Shown: in pieces, positions 36,522 through 47,343 of the stretch
Layout: every line of letters starts with the position of its first letter
Numbering within the stretch: the first letter of the stretch is position 1
Source of the DNA: Beroe forskalii
Taxonomy: Eukaryota > Ctenophora > Nuda > Beroida > Beroidae
Reading direction: 5' to 3'
Assembly: GCA_011033025.1 (NCBI GenBank)
Contig: WFMF01000003.1
Coordinates: 890,041 to 954,040, forward strand
Length of the DNA: 64,000 bases
Notes under the pieces: model-generated
Seen by the model: only the letters and a program-made list of their open reading frames with translations
Databases searched by the model: none
What the model was told of the DNA's origin: nothing
Translations under genes and position numbers: made by a program

Positions 36522-37524
36522 CCATCTATGAAGGACGTCCGCTAAAGGGGGACCTGTTCAATGCGGACGTTTGTGGACATAGGGTAGGAGGTGTTTGATC
36601 AAATGCGGACGTCCACAGTTTACTTAAATTTTGGTCGATTTCAAGGATATTTCGGTAAATTGAGCGATCCGTCTAGGCCAGTATCGTGCCAGTATCACGC
36701 CAGTACCACACCAGTATCGCGCCAGTATCAGGCCTACCTCACGCCGTTATTGCGCCAGTATCGCGCCAGTAGCACGCTTGTATCAGGCCAGTACCACGGC
36801 AGTATCGCGCCCATATCAGGCCTACCTCACTCCGTTATCGCGCCAGTATCACGCCAGTAGTGCGCCAGTAGCACGCCAGTAGCACGCCAGTCGAAACTAA
36901 CTTAAAGCCAGGACGCCAGTATCAGATCATATACTGGCGTTGTGATATTTAGAGTGGAAGAATACCGGAACCCGTACCCAGAACCAAGGGAGAGTCAGTT
37001 TTCAAAGGAGTAAAGAACCATCTAGCCTAGGAAGGAAGAGTATGTTGAGTATATATTCTGATATAAGGGAAGGTTATATTCACGGGGGAATAACTATATC
37101 AAAGTAAAGGGATATAAGGGGAAATATATTAATCTGAATAATAATATAATATAATAATAAAAACGGATATCAACAGGCGTGTTACTGGCGTCCTGGCTTT
37201 AAGTTTGTTTCGACTGGTTTGATACTGGCGTGATACTGGCGTGATATTGGCGCCATAGTGGCGTTATACTGGCGCGATAACCACGTGAGGTAGGCCTGAT
37301 ACTGGCACGATACGCCAGTATCGCGCCAGACGGATCGCTCAATTTACCGATATTTCACTAAAAAATCGTGAAATTTCGGGCCCGAAAGGTTTTCAAGAAA
37401 AATTTGGACGTCCGGGGGAATCAGGGATTTCTAAATTGCGGACGTTTGCCGACAAGGGGGGAGAGAGAGGTCTAAAATGGCCGAAATTTTGCGGACGACC
37501 TTTATGGACGACCTTTATGGATGT
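36522..37524. mobile_element. Nested foldback element with CCAGTATCGCG repeats in its arms
   Basis: Outer arms: CCATCTATGAAGGACGTCCG at the left faces the inverted CCATAAAGGTCGTCCGC at the right. Inner arms: 36655-36921 and 37183-37350 are inverted copies (GTAAATTGAGCGATCCGTCT ... AACTTAAAGCCAGGACGCCA). The left inner arm is built of degenerate 12-mers GCCAGTATCGC/GCCAGTAGCACG. The loop, about 36922-37182, is AT-rich and unique. No coding capacity. It lies wholly in intron 5. Confidence 0.75.
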
Positions 37525-37563
37525 CTTCATTCTCTGACAGATCTTACAAAACGTGCAATTCAG

Positions 37564-37666
37564 GGCTGACAGTGCGTCTAACATCAGCACAGATCCAGTG
37601 CAAGAGAACATCAGCAAACTGAGGGATGATTACGCCAACCTCCTTAGGGAAGTGGAAAACTTGCGG
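37564..37666 (+). CDS. Candidate exon F (coiled-coil start)
   Basis: Acceptor GCAATTCAG|G completes the CT of exon E as Leu, and the donor is TTGCGG|GTAAGT. It encodes ADSASNISTD, then PVQENISKLRDDYANLLREV and ENLR with heptad-like spacing of I/L/Y/L/V/L, suggesting a coiled coil. A second AG (TCTGACAG at 37533-37540) would give a longer in-frame piece but not the right phase with exon E. It ends in phase 0, matching exon G. Protein identity is unknown. Confidence 0.75.
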
Positions 37667-37710
37667 GTAAGTTGCCTGAAGTGTTGTATCTCCTTTCTTA
37701 TCTCCTACCT
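37661..37710. repeat. Exon F donor region, copy 1 of a 50-bp direct repeat
   Basis: CTTGCGGGTAAGTTGC and the following CTGAAGTGTTGTATCTCC recur at 39371-39430 with small changes, so the last exon bases and the donor are present twice. Confidence 0.8.
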
Positions 37711-38308
37711 TATTGGCCTTTATTTAGCCGGCCTTTTTTAACCTGCCTTTTTTCAACCAGCCCTATGGACAAAAATTGGATCAGTTTTGAACCGTTTTAA
37801 CCGGCCCCTTGGATAAAAATTTTTCAGGAGGTTGCCAGAACAAGGATTTTTTGCTCTGAAATGACCTCTAAAACCCTTTTATACTTGATAAATTGCATCA
37901 AAAGACCCAAATCCCGGTCTGATATTATGATTTAGGTCGTTATTCGTGTTATGTATTATGACGTTCCAGAGAATTTTACACTAGAAATAGAAATAGTTCA
38001 TTACAGTCAGATTACAGAAATAACGTAATGTCAGACCGAAAACCTTCTACTGGAAAATCCCCGAAATGTTTCAAAGATAAGAATGATTAAGAAGTGTATG
38101 CAAAACTAGAGGTCCTAAATTCTAAAGCCAAGAAATACTGAAGTTAAAAAGGTAGAAAAGGATGGAATCTCAACTTAAATGAGGCCAAGGAACTAAAATG
38201 CTTGAAGTGTCTACTAAAAAGTGGAAATAAAGTTCCTGAGCCATATCCAATAAAGAAAAGTGTATAGAAGTCACAGTCAGGATTGTCACAAAAATGTAAT
38301 TTCACTTG

Positions 38309-39220
38309 CTAATAAACTGTTGTATTAGTTTTTGACTTATGGATGTTGATTTGAGGAGGATCTTCCGGAAACCGGATCTTCATCAGTCCATGCACATATC
38401 GGGAGAAAGGCACCATGAGGTCTTTGTCAAAGAGTTCCTTCAGACGCAGTGGCTCCCACGACAGAAGTGCTGACTTGACATGTTCCAGTAGTGCAAGCCG
38501 TGGGGTGTTGTAGAGAGGGCAGGTGACAAGAAAATGCTGCTCGTCTTCAATGATTGGATCGAAGAATGGGAGGTTGGCAAGCCCTTCTGCATCGTTGTCA
38601 GAGCAAGCTTTGCAGGCCTTTCTCCAGGCCTTTGGCTGGGTGTCTGCTCCTTGGGAGAAATACCTTCCGGTTTCGCCACAGAGCCGGTGGTTACTTGCTC
38701 TAAGTTTGGCCATGCCTTTCTTTCTATCATATTCTCTGATATTTAGATAGTCTTCAAAGAGAAACTCATGCTTAACCATGGCATAGAACCTCAGCTTGTT
38801 GTAGAGCGGAACTGCTGATTTCCATAGGGATATGAATTGTTCTCTTAGCAGTTGACGACCACGTGAAGGCATGATGTCATAGGTCATTCCAAGGGCATTT
38901 CTGAGTGCTTGAAGTCGAGCATACCAATTCAGAGAAAGCTGCTGCTGTTCAATGTAAGCATTTCCAGCCATGGTCTCGGTAGCACTGAGTGAGAGCGATT
39001 CGAGCCTAACCACATAGTCTAATGCTTGCTTGATTGCAGTAGTTGCCAGGGGAAATCTCCCAGTGTCTCCCCAGCAGACTGCATTTGTTGCTTTAGATGA
39101 TAGGCCTAGGGTCCATTTAAGGAACTTAAGGTGTATGTTCTCAAAAGGATCATTAGATATCTTGGTTATCGATGTTCTTGGGTCTGTATCAAGGGCATTG
39201 TTTGCCACTATATAAGCCAA
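38309..39220 (-). pseudogene. LINE reverse-transcriptase C-terminal domain, uninterrupted
   Basis: Read on the minus strand, about 300 residues without a stop. They match the region after the palm in a distinct group of invertebrate LINEs: HLKFLKWTLGLSSKATN, WGDTGRFPLATTAIKQALDY, a helical middle, then NHRLCGETGRYF, CKAC and EDEQHFLVTCPLYNTPR, a C-x2-C ... H-x4-C zinc-like pattern near the end. It ends in TAG at 38327-38329, followed by a short 3' tail. The catalytic palm is not present upstream within the insert, as in a 5'-truncated insertion. Its intact frame suggests a young copy. It sits in intron 6, antisense to the host gene. Confidence 0.82.
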
Positions 39221-39370
39221 GGCATAAAAGTTTCATTTAATCTAAATTAACTGGCCTTTAATTTGACCAGCCCCACTTTAACCGGCCTTTTTTTAACCGG
39301 CCCTTTGGACAAAAATTTCAAAGTCGTTTTGTCATTAAGGGCCGGTTAAATAAGGCCATTAAGGCAGTTT

Positions 39371-39430
39371 CCTTGCGGGTAAGTTGCTTACCTGAAGTGT
39401 GGTATCTCCTTCAATTCCTTATCTCCTAGT
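39371..39430. repeat. Exon F donor region, copy 2
   Basis: Second copy of CTTGCGG|GTAAGTTGC with CTGAAGTGTGGTATCTCC. Both copies are bordered by AACCGGCC-rich sequence and bracket the 1.66-kb segment holding the antisense LINE tail. Confidence 0.8.
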
Positions 39431-39545
39431 TACTTCAAAGTTCAACTTCAAGTCCCTAGGTGCTTTTTGTTACAAAAAAGCTGGCCATTGAAGTGACTTT
39501 GCGGCCGTTTTAACAGTCGCGTTGTTTCTCATATCGAAGGTTTAA

Positions 39546-40940
39546 AATGGGGGGTTCAAGCCAAATTTTTGAAAACATGTTTTTGAGATAATGGTCGACC
39601 CTATAAAGGTATGCCCCGTGGGCCAACTTTTTAGCCGGGCTTGGTACTCCTCAGACCCACTGGCGTCGCCGTGGGGCTGGCGCCAAAAGTGGGTGCACTT
39701 TTCAAAAACTATTTGGACGGGATCTGAGGTGTTCAATCGATAGATAATGGTCCCCTGAATTACCTTATCAATTTTGAAGTCGATTTATCAAGAAATGATC
39801 GAGTTATGGCCGAAATAAGTATGTCCATATATGTCGACCTATTTTTGTTTTTTGTTTTTTTGTCAAGATAAATGTTGTTTCCTGAAAAAACAAAAACAAA
39901 ACCAAGAAAATACAAAACATAAAAAAATACAAAAAAAACAAAAAACAACAGAAAAAAATTCAAAAAACAATAACATAAAAAACAAAAAACATGAAAACCA
40001 AAAAATACGAAAAATATGAAGGGGAAGTCGGTTTGTGCCATTCACGTCGATGAGTTGTAGAAATTTATCAGAAATACGTCAATGTTTAAACATTAAACAT
40101 TGTTTTCTCTTATGTGAGCTCGAACTGACAAAATGAATGTGAAGATGGATTTTCCACACTTAATTCAGCAGAAGGTTACTACGCCAACCTTAATAACTTG
40201 ATAGTATCAATATTTCCTCTTTAATTTGGTTTTTCAATCTATTTTGCATTTTTGTATTTCATGTTTTTTGTTTATGTTTATGTTTTTGTTTCTTGTATTT
40301 TTTGTTTTTTTTTTGTTTTTTATGTTTTATATGTTATGTTTTTTTTTGTTTTTTATGTTTTGTATTTTTTGTTATTTATGTTTTGTATTTTTTTGTTTTT
40401 TTGTTGAGGTGAATGTGGTTTTTTGAAAAACAAAAAAACAAAAACAAAAACAAAAACAAAAAAATTTGTCGGCCACCCCCAAGTTTTGGGCTGATTGCTG
40501 CTTAAGTGGCGATTTGAGGTTCAAATAAACCTCTAAAAAACCACAAAATCGCTTTTTCTCAGGTTGCGTTTTTTCAAAAGTACACTCTATTTAACGGCTA
40601 ATAACTTCAGCTACGATCGATATTTTTGCACAAAATAGACTAAATTCCGCAGAAACAAATGGAGCCGGATTTTTGAATTAGGGCTTTTTCGGCCATAAGT
40701 CGGCCATTTCTCGAGATATCGACTTTAAATTTTTTGTGGTAGCTCACGGGACCATAATATTTATCTATCGATTGCACACCTCAGATCACGTCCATGTCGC
40801 TTTTAAAAAATACACTCATTTTTGGGTGCACTTTTGGGTCTGGAGAGTGGAGGTACCAAACCCGGCCAAAAAGTTGGCCCACTGAGTATACCTTTTGGGT
40901 CAACCATTACCTTTGAAACGTGTTTTCCACCCCCCCTATT
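39546..40940. mobile_element. Foldback element with arms of about 210 bp
   Basis: 39546-39760 and 40730-40940 are inverted copies. Both carry, in one orientation, a G-run end, GTGGGCCAACTTTTT, CCGGG-TTGGTAC, GTGCACTTTT and GATCTGAGGTGT-CAATCGA. The interior holds an A-rich run (39870-40015) facing a T-rich run (40285-40415), which also pair. No transposase. It lies in intron 6. Confidence 0.82.
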
Positions 40941-41072
40941 ACAAGTAAAGAACAAAAACACCGCTGCGGACCAACACAACGAAATCACTTTTTATTATGG
41001 TTTTGGGAAAATTTTATCTCTGAATCTCTTACATCTGATTGTCTAAATCTCTCATTCTCTAATGCTGTTCAG

Positions 41073-41216
41073 GAAACTTACAAGGAAAGCCTCTCCCAAC
41101 TCACCTCAAGTCTGGAGAAGCAGCGAGAGTACTTCGTGGCTGCACTCCAGGACAACACGCTCCGGATCAGACAAATAGACGACCGGGTGGACGACAAACT
41201 CGACCAGTTCCAGTGG
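41073..41216 (+). CDS. Candidate exon G (coiled coil, 48 codons)
   Basis: Acceptor ATGCTGTTCAG| and phase 0 fit exon F. It encodes ETYKESLSQLTSSLEKQREY, then FVAALQDNTLRIRQID and DRVDDKLDQFQW, continuing the heptad pattern of exon F, so F+G give one coiled coil of about 75 residues. The end is uncertain. A weak donor TGG|GTTGAG coincides with the start of a 22-bp minisatellite; read on, the frame ends four codons later at TGA in that repeat. No later exon was found in the remaining 22 kb, so either this is the last coding exon or the next lies beyond the window. Confidence 0.72.
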
Positions 41217-43427
41217 GTTGAGATTTGAGATATTACAGTTGGAGATTTGAACTATTAGGGTTGGAGATTTGATATATTAGAGTTAGAGATTTGAGATATT
41301 AGGGTTGAAGATTTGAGATATTAGAGTTGAAGATTTGAGATATTAGATTTGAAGATTTGAGATATTAGAGTTGGAGATTTGAGATATTAGAGTTGGAGAT
41401 TTGAGATATTAGGGTTGAAGATTTGAGATATTAGAGTTGGAGATTTGAGATATTAGGGTTGAAGATTTGAGATATTAGAGTTGAAGATTTGAGATATTAG
41501 ATTTGAAGATTTGAGATATTAGAGTTGAAGATATGGGATATTAGAGTTGGAGATTTGAGATATTAGGGTTGAAGATTTGAGATATTAGAGTTGAAGATTT
41601 GAGATATTAGGGTTGAAGATTTGAGATATTAGAGTTGGAGATTTGAGATATTAGAGTTGGAGATTTGAGATATTAGGGTTGAAGATTTGAGATATTAGAG
41701 TTGGAGATTTGAGATATTAGGGTTGAAGATTTGAGATATTAGAGTTGGAGATTTGAGATATTAGAGTTGGAGATTTGAGATATTAGGGTTGATTTGAGAT
41801 ATTAGAGTTGGAGATTTGAGATATTAGGGTTGAAGATTTGAGATATTAGAGTTGGAGATTTGAGATATTAGAGTTGGAGATTTGAGATATTAGAGTTGGA
41901 GATTTGAGATATTAGGGTTGGAGATTTGAGATATTAGAGTTGGAGATTTGAGATATTAGAGTTGAAGATTTGAGATATTAGGGTTGGAGATTTGAGATAT
42001 TAGAGTTGAAGATTTGAGATATTAGGGTTGGAGATTTGAGATATTAGAGTTGGAGATTTGAGATATTAGAGTTGGAGATTTGAGATATTAGAGTTGGAGA
42101 TTTGAGATATTAGAGTTGGAGATTTGAGATATTAGAGTTGGAGATTTGAGATATTAGAGTTGGAGATTTGAGATATTAGGGTTGGAGATTTGAGATATTA
42201 GAGTTGGAGATTTGAGATATTAGAGTTGGAGATTTGAGATATTAGAGTTGGAGATTTGAGATATTAGAGTTGGAGATTTGAGATATTAGAGTTGAAGATT
42301 TGAGATATTAGAGTTGGAGATTTGAGATATTAGAGTTGGAGATTTGAGATATTAGGGTTGAAGATTTGAGATATTAGAGTTGGAGATTTGAGATATTAGA
42401 GTTGAAGATTTGAGATATTAGAGTTGAAGATTTGAGATATTAGAGTTGGAGATTTGAGATATTAGATTTGGAGATTTGAGATATTAGATTTGGAGATTTG
42501 AGATATTAGAGTTGGAGATTTGAGATATTAGAGTTGAAGATTTGAGATATTAGAGTTGAAGATTTGAGATATTAGGGTTGGAGATTTGAGATATTAGAGT
42601 TGAAGATTTGAGATATTAGAGTTTGAGATTTGACATATTAGGGTTGGAGATTTGGGATATTAGGGTTTGAGATTTGAGATATTAGAGTTGGAGATTTGAG
42701 ATATTAGAGTTGGAGATTTGAGATATTAGAGTTGGAGATTTGAGATATTATTAGAGTTTAGAGTTTGAGATTTGAGATATAGAGTTGGAGATTTGAGAAG
42801 AGATATTAGAGTTTGAGATTTGAGATATTAGAGTTGGAGATTTGAGATATTAGAGTTGGAGATTTGAGATATTAGAGTTGGAGATTTGAGATATTAGAGT
42901 TGAAGATTTGAGATATTAGAGTTGAAGATTTGAGATATTAGGGTTGGAGATTTGAGATATTAGAGTTGAAGATTTGAGATATTAGAGTTGAAGATTTGAG
43001 ATATTAGAGTTGGAGATTTGAGATATTAGAGTTGGAGATTTGAGATATTAGATTTGGAGATTTGAGATATTAGAGTTGAAGATTTGAGATATTAGAGTTG
43101 GAGATTTGGGATATTAGAGTTGGAGATTTGAGATATTAGAGTTTGAGATTTGAGATATTAGAGTTGGAGATTTGAGATATTAGAGTTGGAGATTTGAGAT
43201 ATTAGAGTTGGAGATTTGAGATATTAGAGTTGGAGATTTGAGATATTAGAGTTTGAGATTTGAGATATTAGAGTTGGAGATTTGAGATATTAGAGTTTGA
43301 GATATTAGAGTTTGAGATTTGAGATATTAGAGTTGGAGATTTGAGATATTAGAGTTTGAGATATTAGAGTTTGAGATTTGAGATATTAGAGTTGGAGATT
43401 TGAGATATTAGAGTTGGAGATTTGAGA
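41217..43427. repeat. 22-bp minisatellite, block 1
   Basis: About 100 units of GTTGGAGATTTGAGATATTA + GA with GAAGAT and GGGTT variants. It starts exactly at the end of exon G. It continues on the far side of each LTR element (48447-48949 and 53895-54484), so the elements sit inside one former array. Confidence 0.96.
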
Positions 43428-43601
43428 TATCGGAAGGAAACGACGATATAGATCATGAAATAGTAACTTCCTATAAATAACAGGGTTAGAACAATATCAT
43501 CAAAATAAAAGTATGAATACATCATGAGGTAATAATATATAAGTAACCTAGAGGAGAGGGGTAACACCGAAGTAATATAAGGTACTTAATATCCCCTGAT
43601 A
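43428..43601 (-). repeat. 3' LTR of Gypsy copy 1
   Basis: 174 bp, ends TATC...GATA rather than TG...CA. Carries the left-type bases shared with the LTR at 48950 (for example CAAAATAAAAG and AATACATCATGAGG). Confidence 0.9.
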
Positions 43602-43617
43602 TCACTCCCCTCCAAAA
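43602..43617 (-). promoter_or_regulatory. Polypurine tract of Gypsy copy 1
   Basis: On the minus strand TGGAGGGGAGTG lies directly before the 3' LTR, the expected primer position for plus-strand DNA synthesis. Confidence 0.75.
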
Positions 43618-44005
43618 AAGGAAATGTACATCAACATAAGCTTGAATTTCAAGCAAAAGATACCTTTTCTTTACAAAAGACAAAAGGCTATTAAAATTTC
43701 ATTACAAAGTTTCAAGGTGTTAAAAATGAAGATATCCAATTATTGTCAATAATTCACTAACCATTCCTATCAAATTTTACAACTAAATTTTATGCATTAA
43801 GAATTTCAAATCAATGTAATTCAATGTTAAATAAATCAATTTCAAAATTCAAAGATTCCAACAATGGACCAGGTGAAATAGTTTTCTTTAGCTGATTGAC
43901 ATGAGTACTGATATCGGACAAATGGTGACCAGGAACCAACTAAAACGCTCAACCATTAAACAAGAGTAATGAAGCCCCATCAGGATTTTCAGTGATCATA
44001 AACCC

Positions 44006-47000
44006 TCAGGTATGAATAGATTCAATCAATCTTGAAACGGGTTTTACAGTTCTACCCGATCTTGTTGTAACAGTACTATCACTCTGCGGTTGGTCAACTT
44101 GTTCAATTTGAGCATTTGACTGCAGAACTTTTCTGGAGAATGAATTTTTGTCCATTGTGTCACTTAACTCAGCATTTGGTCCTGTTTGAGGTACTATGGG
44201 TACTTGAATCACCCCTGAATCATCTGGTTGGATTATGGTCTCCTCACATGTTATTGGTTGTGGGGTATATGATGCTTCAATAACTTCCCCAGCTTTCTTG
44301 ATTAGGTCATGGTGGATCACCTTGACCTTTCCCTCTTTGTCCCTGACTGCATAGTTTGCAGGACCTATCTTGCGGTCAATGTAGTAAGGGCCATCTTTCC
44401 ATTTGACACTTATCTTTGGATTTTCACCAAAGGAACGTTTGACTAAGACCCGTTCATTCTCCTCAAAATTGTGCACTCTTGTGTTCTTGTTAGCCTCCTT
44501 TTGGTAAGCTTGTGCTGCTTCACTCCTGTTCATGAGAGCATCTTCTAACATTGCCCTTCTTCCCTCCTGGTCTTCAGGGTTTTTTGAGGTAACATCATAT
44601 AGGTTTTCGACAGGTGTTCGTGCATTTGACCCATACATTAACATGAATGGCGAGTAGCCTGTGGATCCATTAGTCTGATTGTTAAGGTGAAGGACAGCTT
44701 CTTGTAGAACTTGGTTCCATTGATTAGGTGCCATTGACCTCGAGTTCAACATTGCTGATATCCTTGATTTTATGGTACCAATTGTTCTTTCTGATGCTGC
44801 ATTGCTTTGTGGGTGGTATGGTGATGTGTGTCTTTTCTCAATTTTCAGGTTTTCACACATCTTTCTCACCACTTCTCCATCAACATTTCTTCCCTGGTCA
44901 GATTGAAGAATGCCTGGTAGACCAAGCTTGCTGAACCAGTGGTCCCATAGTACCTTGGTGATGGATTGTGCTGTTTGGTCTGTGAGTGTACCTGCTGCTG
45001 CAAATTTCGTGACCATGTCAACCATGACCAAAAAGTAGCGCTCTCTTTGTTCAGTTTCTGGCATTGATGCAATGTCAATTGAGAGTACTTCGGGGAATAT
45101 TTGGGATTACAACACTTTGAACTTCTGCCTTGGGGTTTCCAATGCTTTTGTCTGCTTGCAAGTCCTGCATGCATCTGTTATTGTCTCCACGTCCCTGGAC
45201 ATGCCTTTCCACCAGAAATACCTCCTGATGAGAGCTAATGTGGTTTCGAACCCTGGATGGCATTGCCCATGAAAGTTCTTGATCAATTCGGAGGTCATAC
45301 TTTTCGGTACGACAGCTCTGTCCCCCTTCATCAAGATACCTTTTAGAGCATCTACCGACATTCCATTCAGGTTTCTGAATGGACCATTTGTTATTTTTCC
45401 TTTACTCTGTAACTGGTTAGCTGCATGGCGGATATTTCTGTCCATTTTTTGTGAGCCCTTTATGTCCATCACTGGGGGCTCTGTCATATATACCTGATCT
45501 TCAACTGTTTCCTCATAAGCTTCTTCAGTGTAAGATCCTTTAGAATCACGACTGAGAAAATCAGGTATGGTGTTCAGTTCTCCAGGGACGTAATGTATCT
45601 CAAGGTCCATGCTGTCTAGTTCTACTAACCACCTTCCGATTTTGCCTCTTGGGTCCTTCTGGTTTCGTATACCCTGGAGAGGTTTATGGTCAGTGTAAAT
45701 GTGAACCTTGCCATAACAGTAGAGTTTCCACTTACGACATGCATCAAGTATCCCAAACAACTCTCGTTCTGTTGTGTTCCATTTTCTCTGCACGTCAGAT
45801 AGAGTCTTTGAGTGATAAGCAATGACTTTCCATTCAGAGCTTGATCCTTTTTGGCACAATGTAGCTCCAGTGGCTATTCCTGATGCATCAGTATGTATGT
45901 GGAAGTCTTTTGACCAGTCTGGTAGGTGCAGGTTTCCAGCTTCTCCCATGCAGCTTTTAAGGGTTTCAAATGCTTTTTCATGGACCTGCTCCCACTTGAA
46001 TGGTACTGATTCTGACAGTAAGGTGGTCAGAGGTTTCACAATGGTAGCAAAATTTGGGATAAACCGTCTGTTAAAGTTAGCTACCCCAATCAACCTCTGA
46101 ACCTGCTTTTTGTTGGTAGGACACGTTATCTCTGTCAGCTTTTGATGTTTTCTGGATCAGGTCTAACTGTTTTTCCATCAACAATGAAACCCAACACATT
46201 CATCTCATTAAGGGCAATCTCACACTTGTCACTCCGTAGAGTCAGGTCATAAGCTTCAACAGCCTGAAAAACCCTTTTCAATGTGTCATAGTGTTGTTTG
46301 ACTGTCTTTGATGATATGAAGATATTATCCACATAGGCATCCACCCCTTGGAACCCTTCATTCTTCACTTCTTTGCAGATGTTGTCAATCATCCTTTGAA
46401 ATGTTGATTGAGAGTTTATCAAGCCAAATGGCATTCTCTCGAACTCAAACTTTCCTCTAGGGATTGTGAATGCTGTTTTCTCCTTGTCCTCCTCTGCTAT
46501 TGGGACACACCAATAGCCAGATGCTAAGTCGAGTTGTGAGAAGAAGTTACATTCTAAACAATTCTCTATGATGTCATCTGCGTTGGGTATGGGGTATTTG
46601 TCTGGCACGGTTGTTTTGTTTACCTTGCGGAAATCAACTACAAATCGTTTTGTCCCATCTTTCTTGCCAGTTAGCAGTACATTGCTGTTGAACTGAGATT
46701 CTGAATGTCTTATGATACCATTTTTCAGCATCTCATCTACCTGTTGGTTGACTTCATTGACATCCTTGTTGGGGATTCTCCTCACCTTATCAAATGTAAC
46801 TTGGTTGTTTTCTGTTCTGATGTAGTGCATGCCCACTTTTGACATTTTGGGTGCCTTAGGATTGTGGGTGAAAACATGGCTGAACATGTTGGTCAGGTCA
46901 GCAAACATTTTCCTGTCCTTAGGGTCAAGTTTTTTACCATACTTGCAGGGCTTGAGTTTTTCACCCTGGTCCTGACTGAGGAATATCCAGTCTTCCCCAA

Positions 47001-47340
47001 GCTTGACCCTATTGTCTTCCCAGTCAAACTGGGTAAGTCCAAATGACTCCATGAAGTCCTGGCCAAGCAGTAGGAGCTTTGGCTGTCCTGGGATTGTTGT
47101 TGGTCTCACTGCATGCTGGGCTACCAAACTCATGCCATTGAAGAGGATCTTACAGCTTATTGCTGGTTTGGTGGCCTGTTGACCTCCAATTCCATTGATA
47201 AATGAGTCTGGGAGTATATTTTCTTCCCTAAGACCTTCAGGAATTAGGCTGGAGGAAATAAGCGAGGTACTAGAGCCACTGTCAAATAAGATCTCAACCT
47301 CTTGTTTGACTCCATTGTTGAATTCTACCCATCCATATAG
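44006..47340 (-). pseudogene. Gypsy pol: protease, RT, RNase H, integrase (copy 1, broken)
   Basis: Pol copies the element RNA and integrates the cDNA. Visible in order: protease FDSGSSTSLIS (about 47252-47285), RT with RFVVDFRKVN, SQLDLASGYW, RMPFGLINSQSTFQRM and the active-site box YVDN (46324-46335) where YVDD is expected, RNase H with HTDASG, TERELFGIL and TDHKPL (about 45690-45890), integrase with an H-x3-H/C-x2-C finger (about 45130-45270) and a D...D...E core (SDQGRNVDG, NAASERTIGT), then a GPY/F-type module (WKDGPYYIDRKIGPANYAV). Breaks: one base lost near 46136, one near 45137, two near 45089; the last two together restore the frame. The YVDN change would abolish catalysis. Stop at 44006-44008. 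Confidence 0.92.
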
Positions 47341-47343
47341 TCA
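47335..47343 (-). promoter_or_regulatory. In-frame TGA-CTA between gag and pol: possible readthrough site
   Basis: Gag ends at TGA (47341-47343) and pol continues in the same frame as CTA TAT GGA TGG. UGA followed by CUA is a known leaky-stop context in animals and viruses. The same bases occur in copy 2 (52799-52804). No frameshift is needed to join gag and pol at this point. Confidence 0.55.

Noticed and set aside
44728-46100. Plus-strand frames opposite integrase and RNase H
   Set aside because: Shadows of the minus-strand pol genes, repeated in copy 2 for the same reason.
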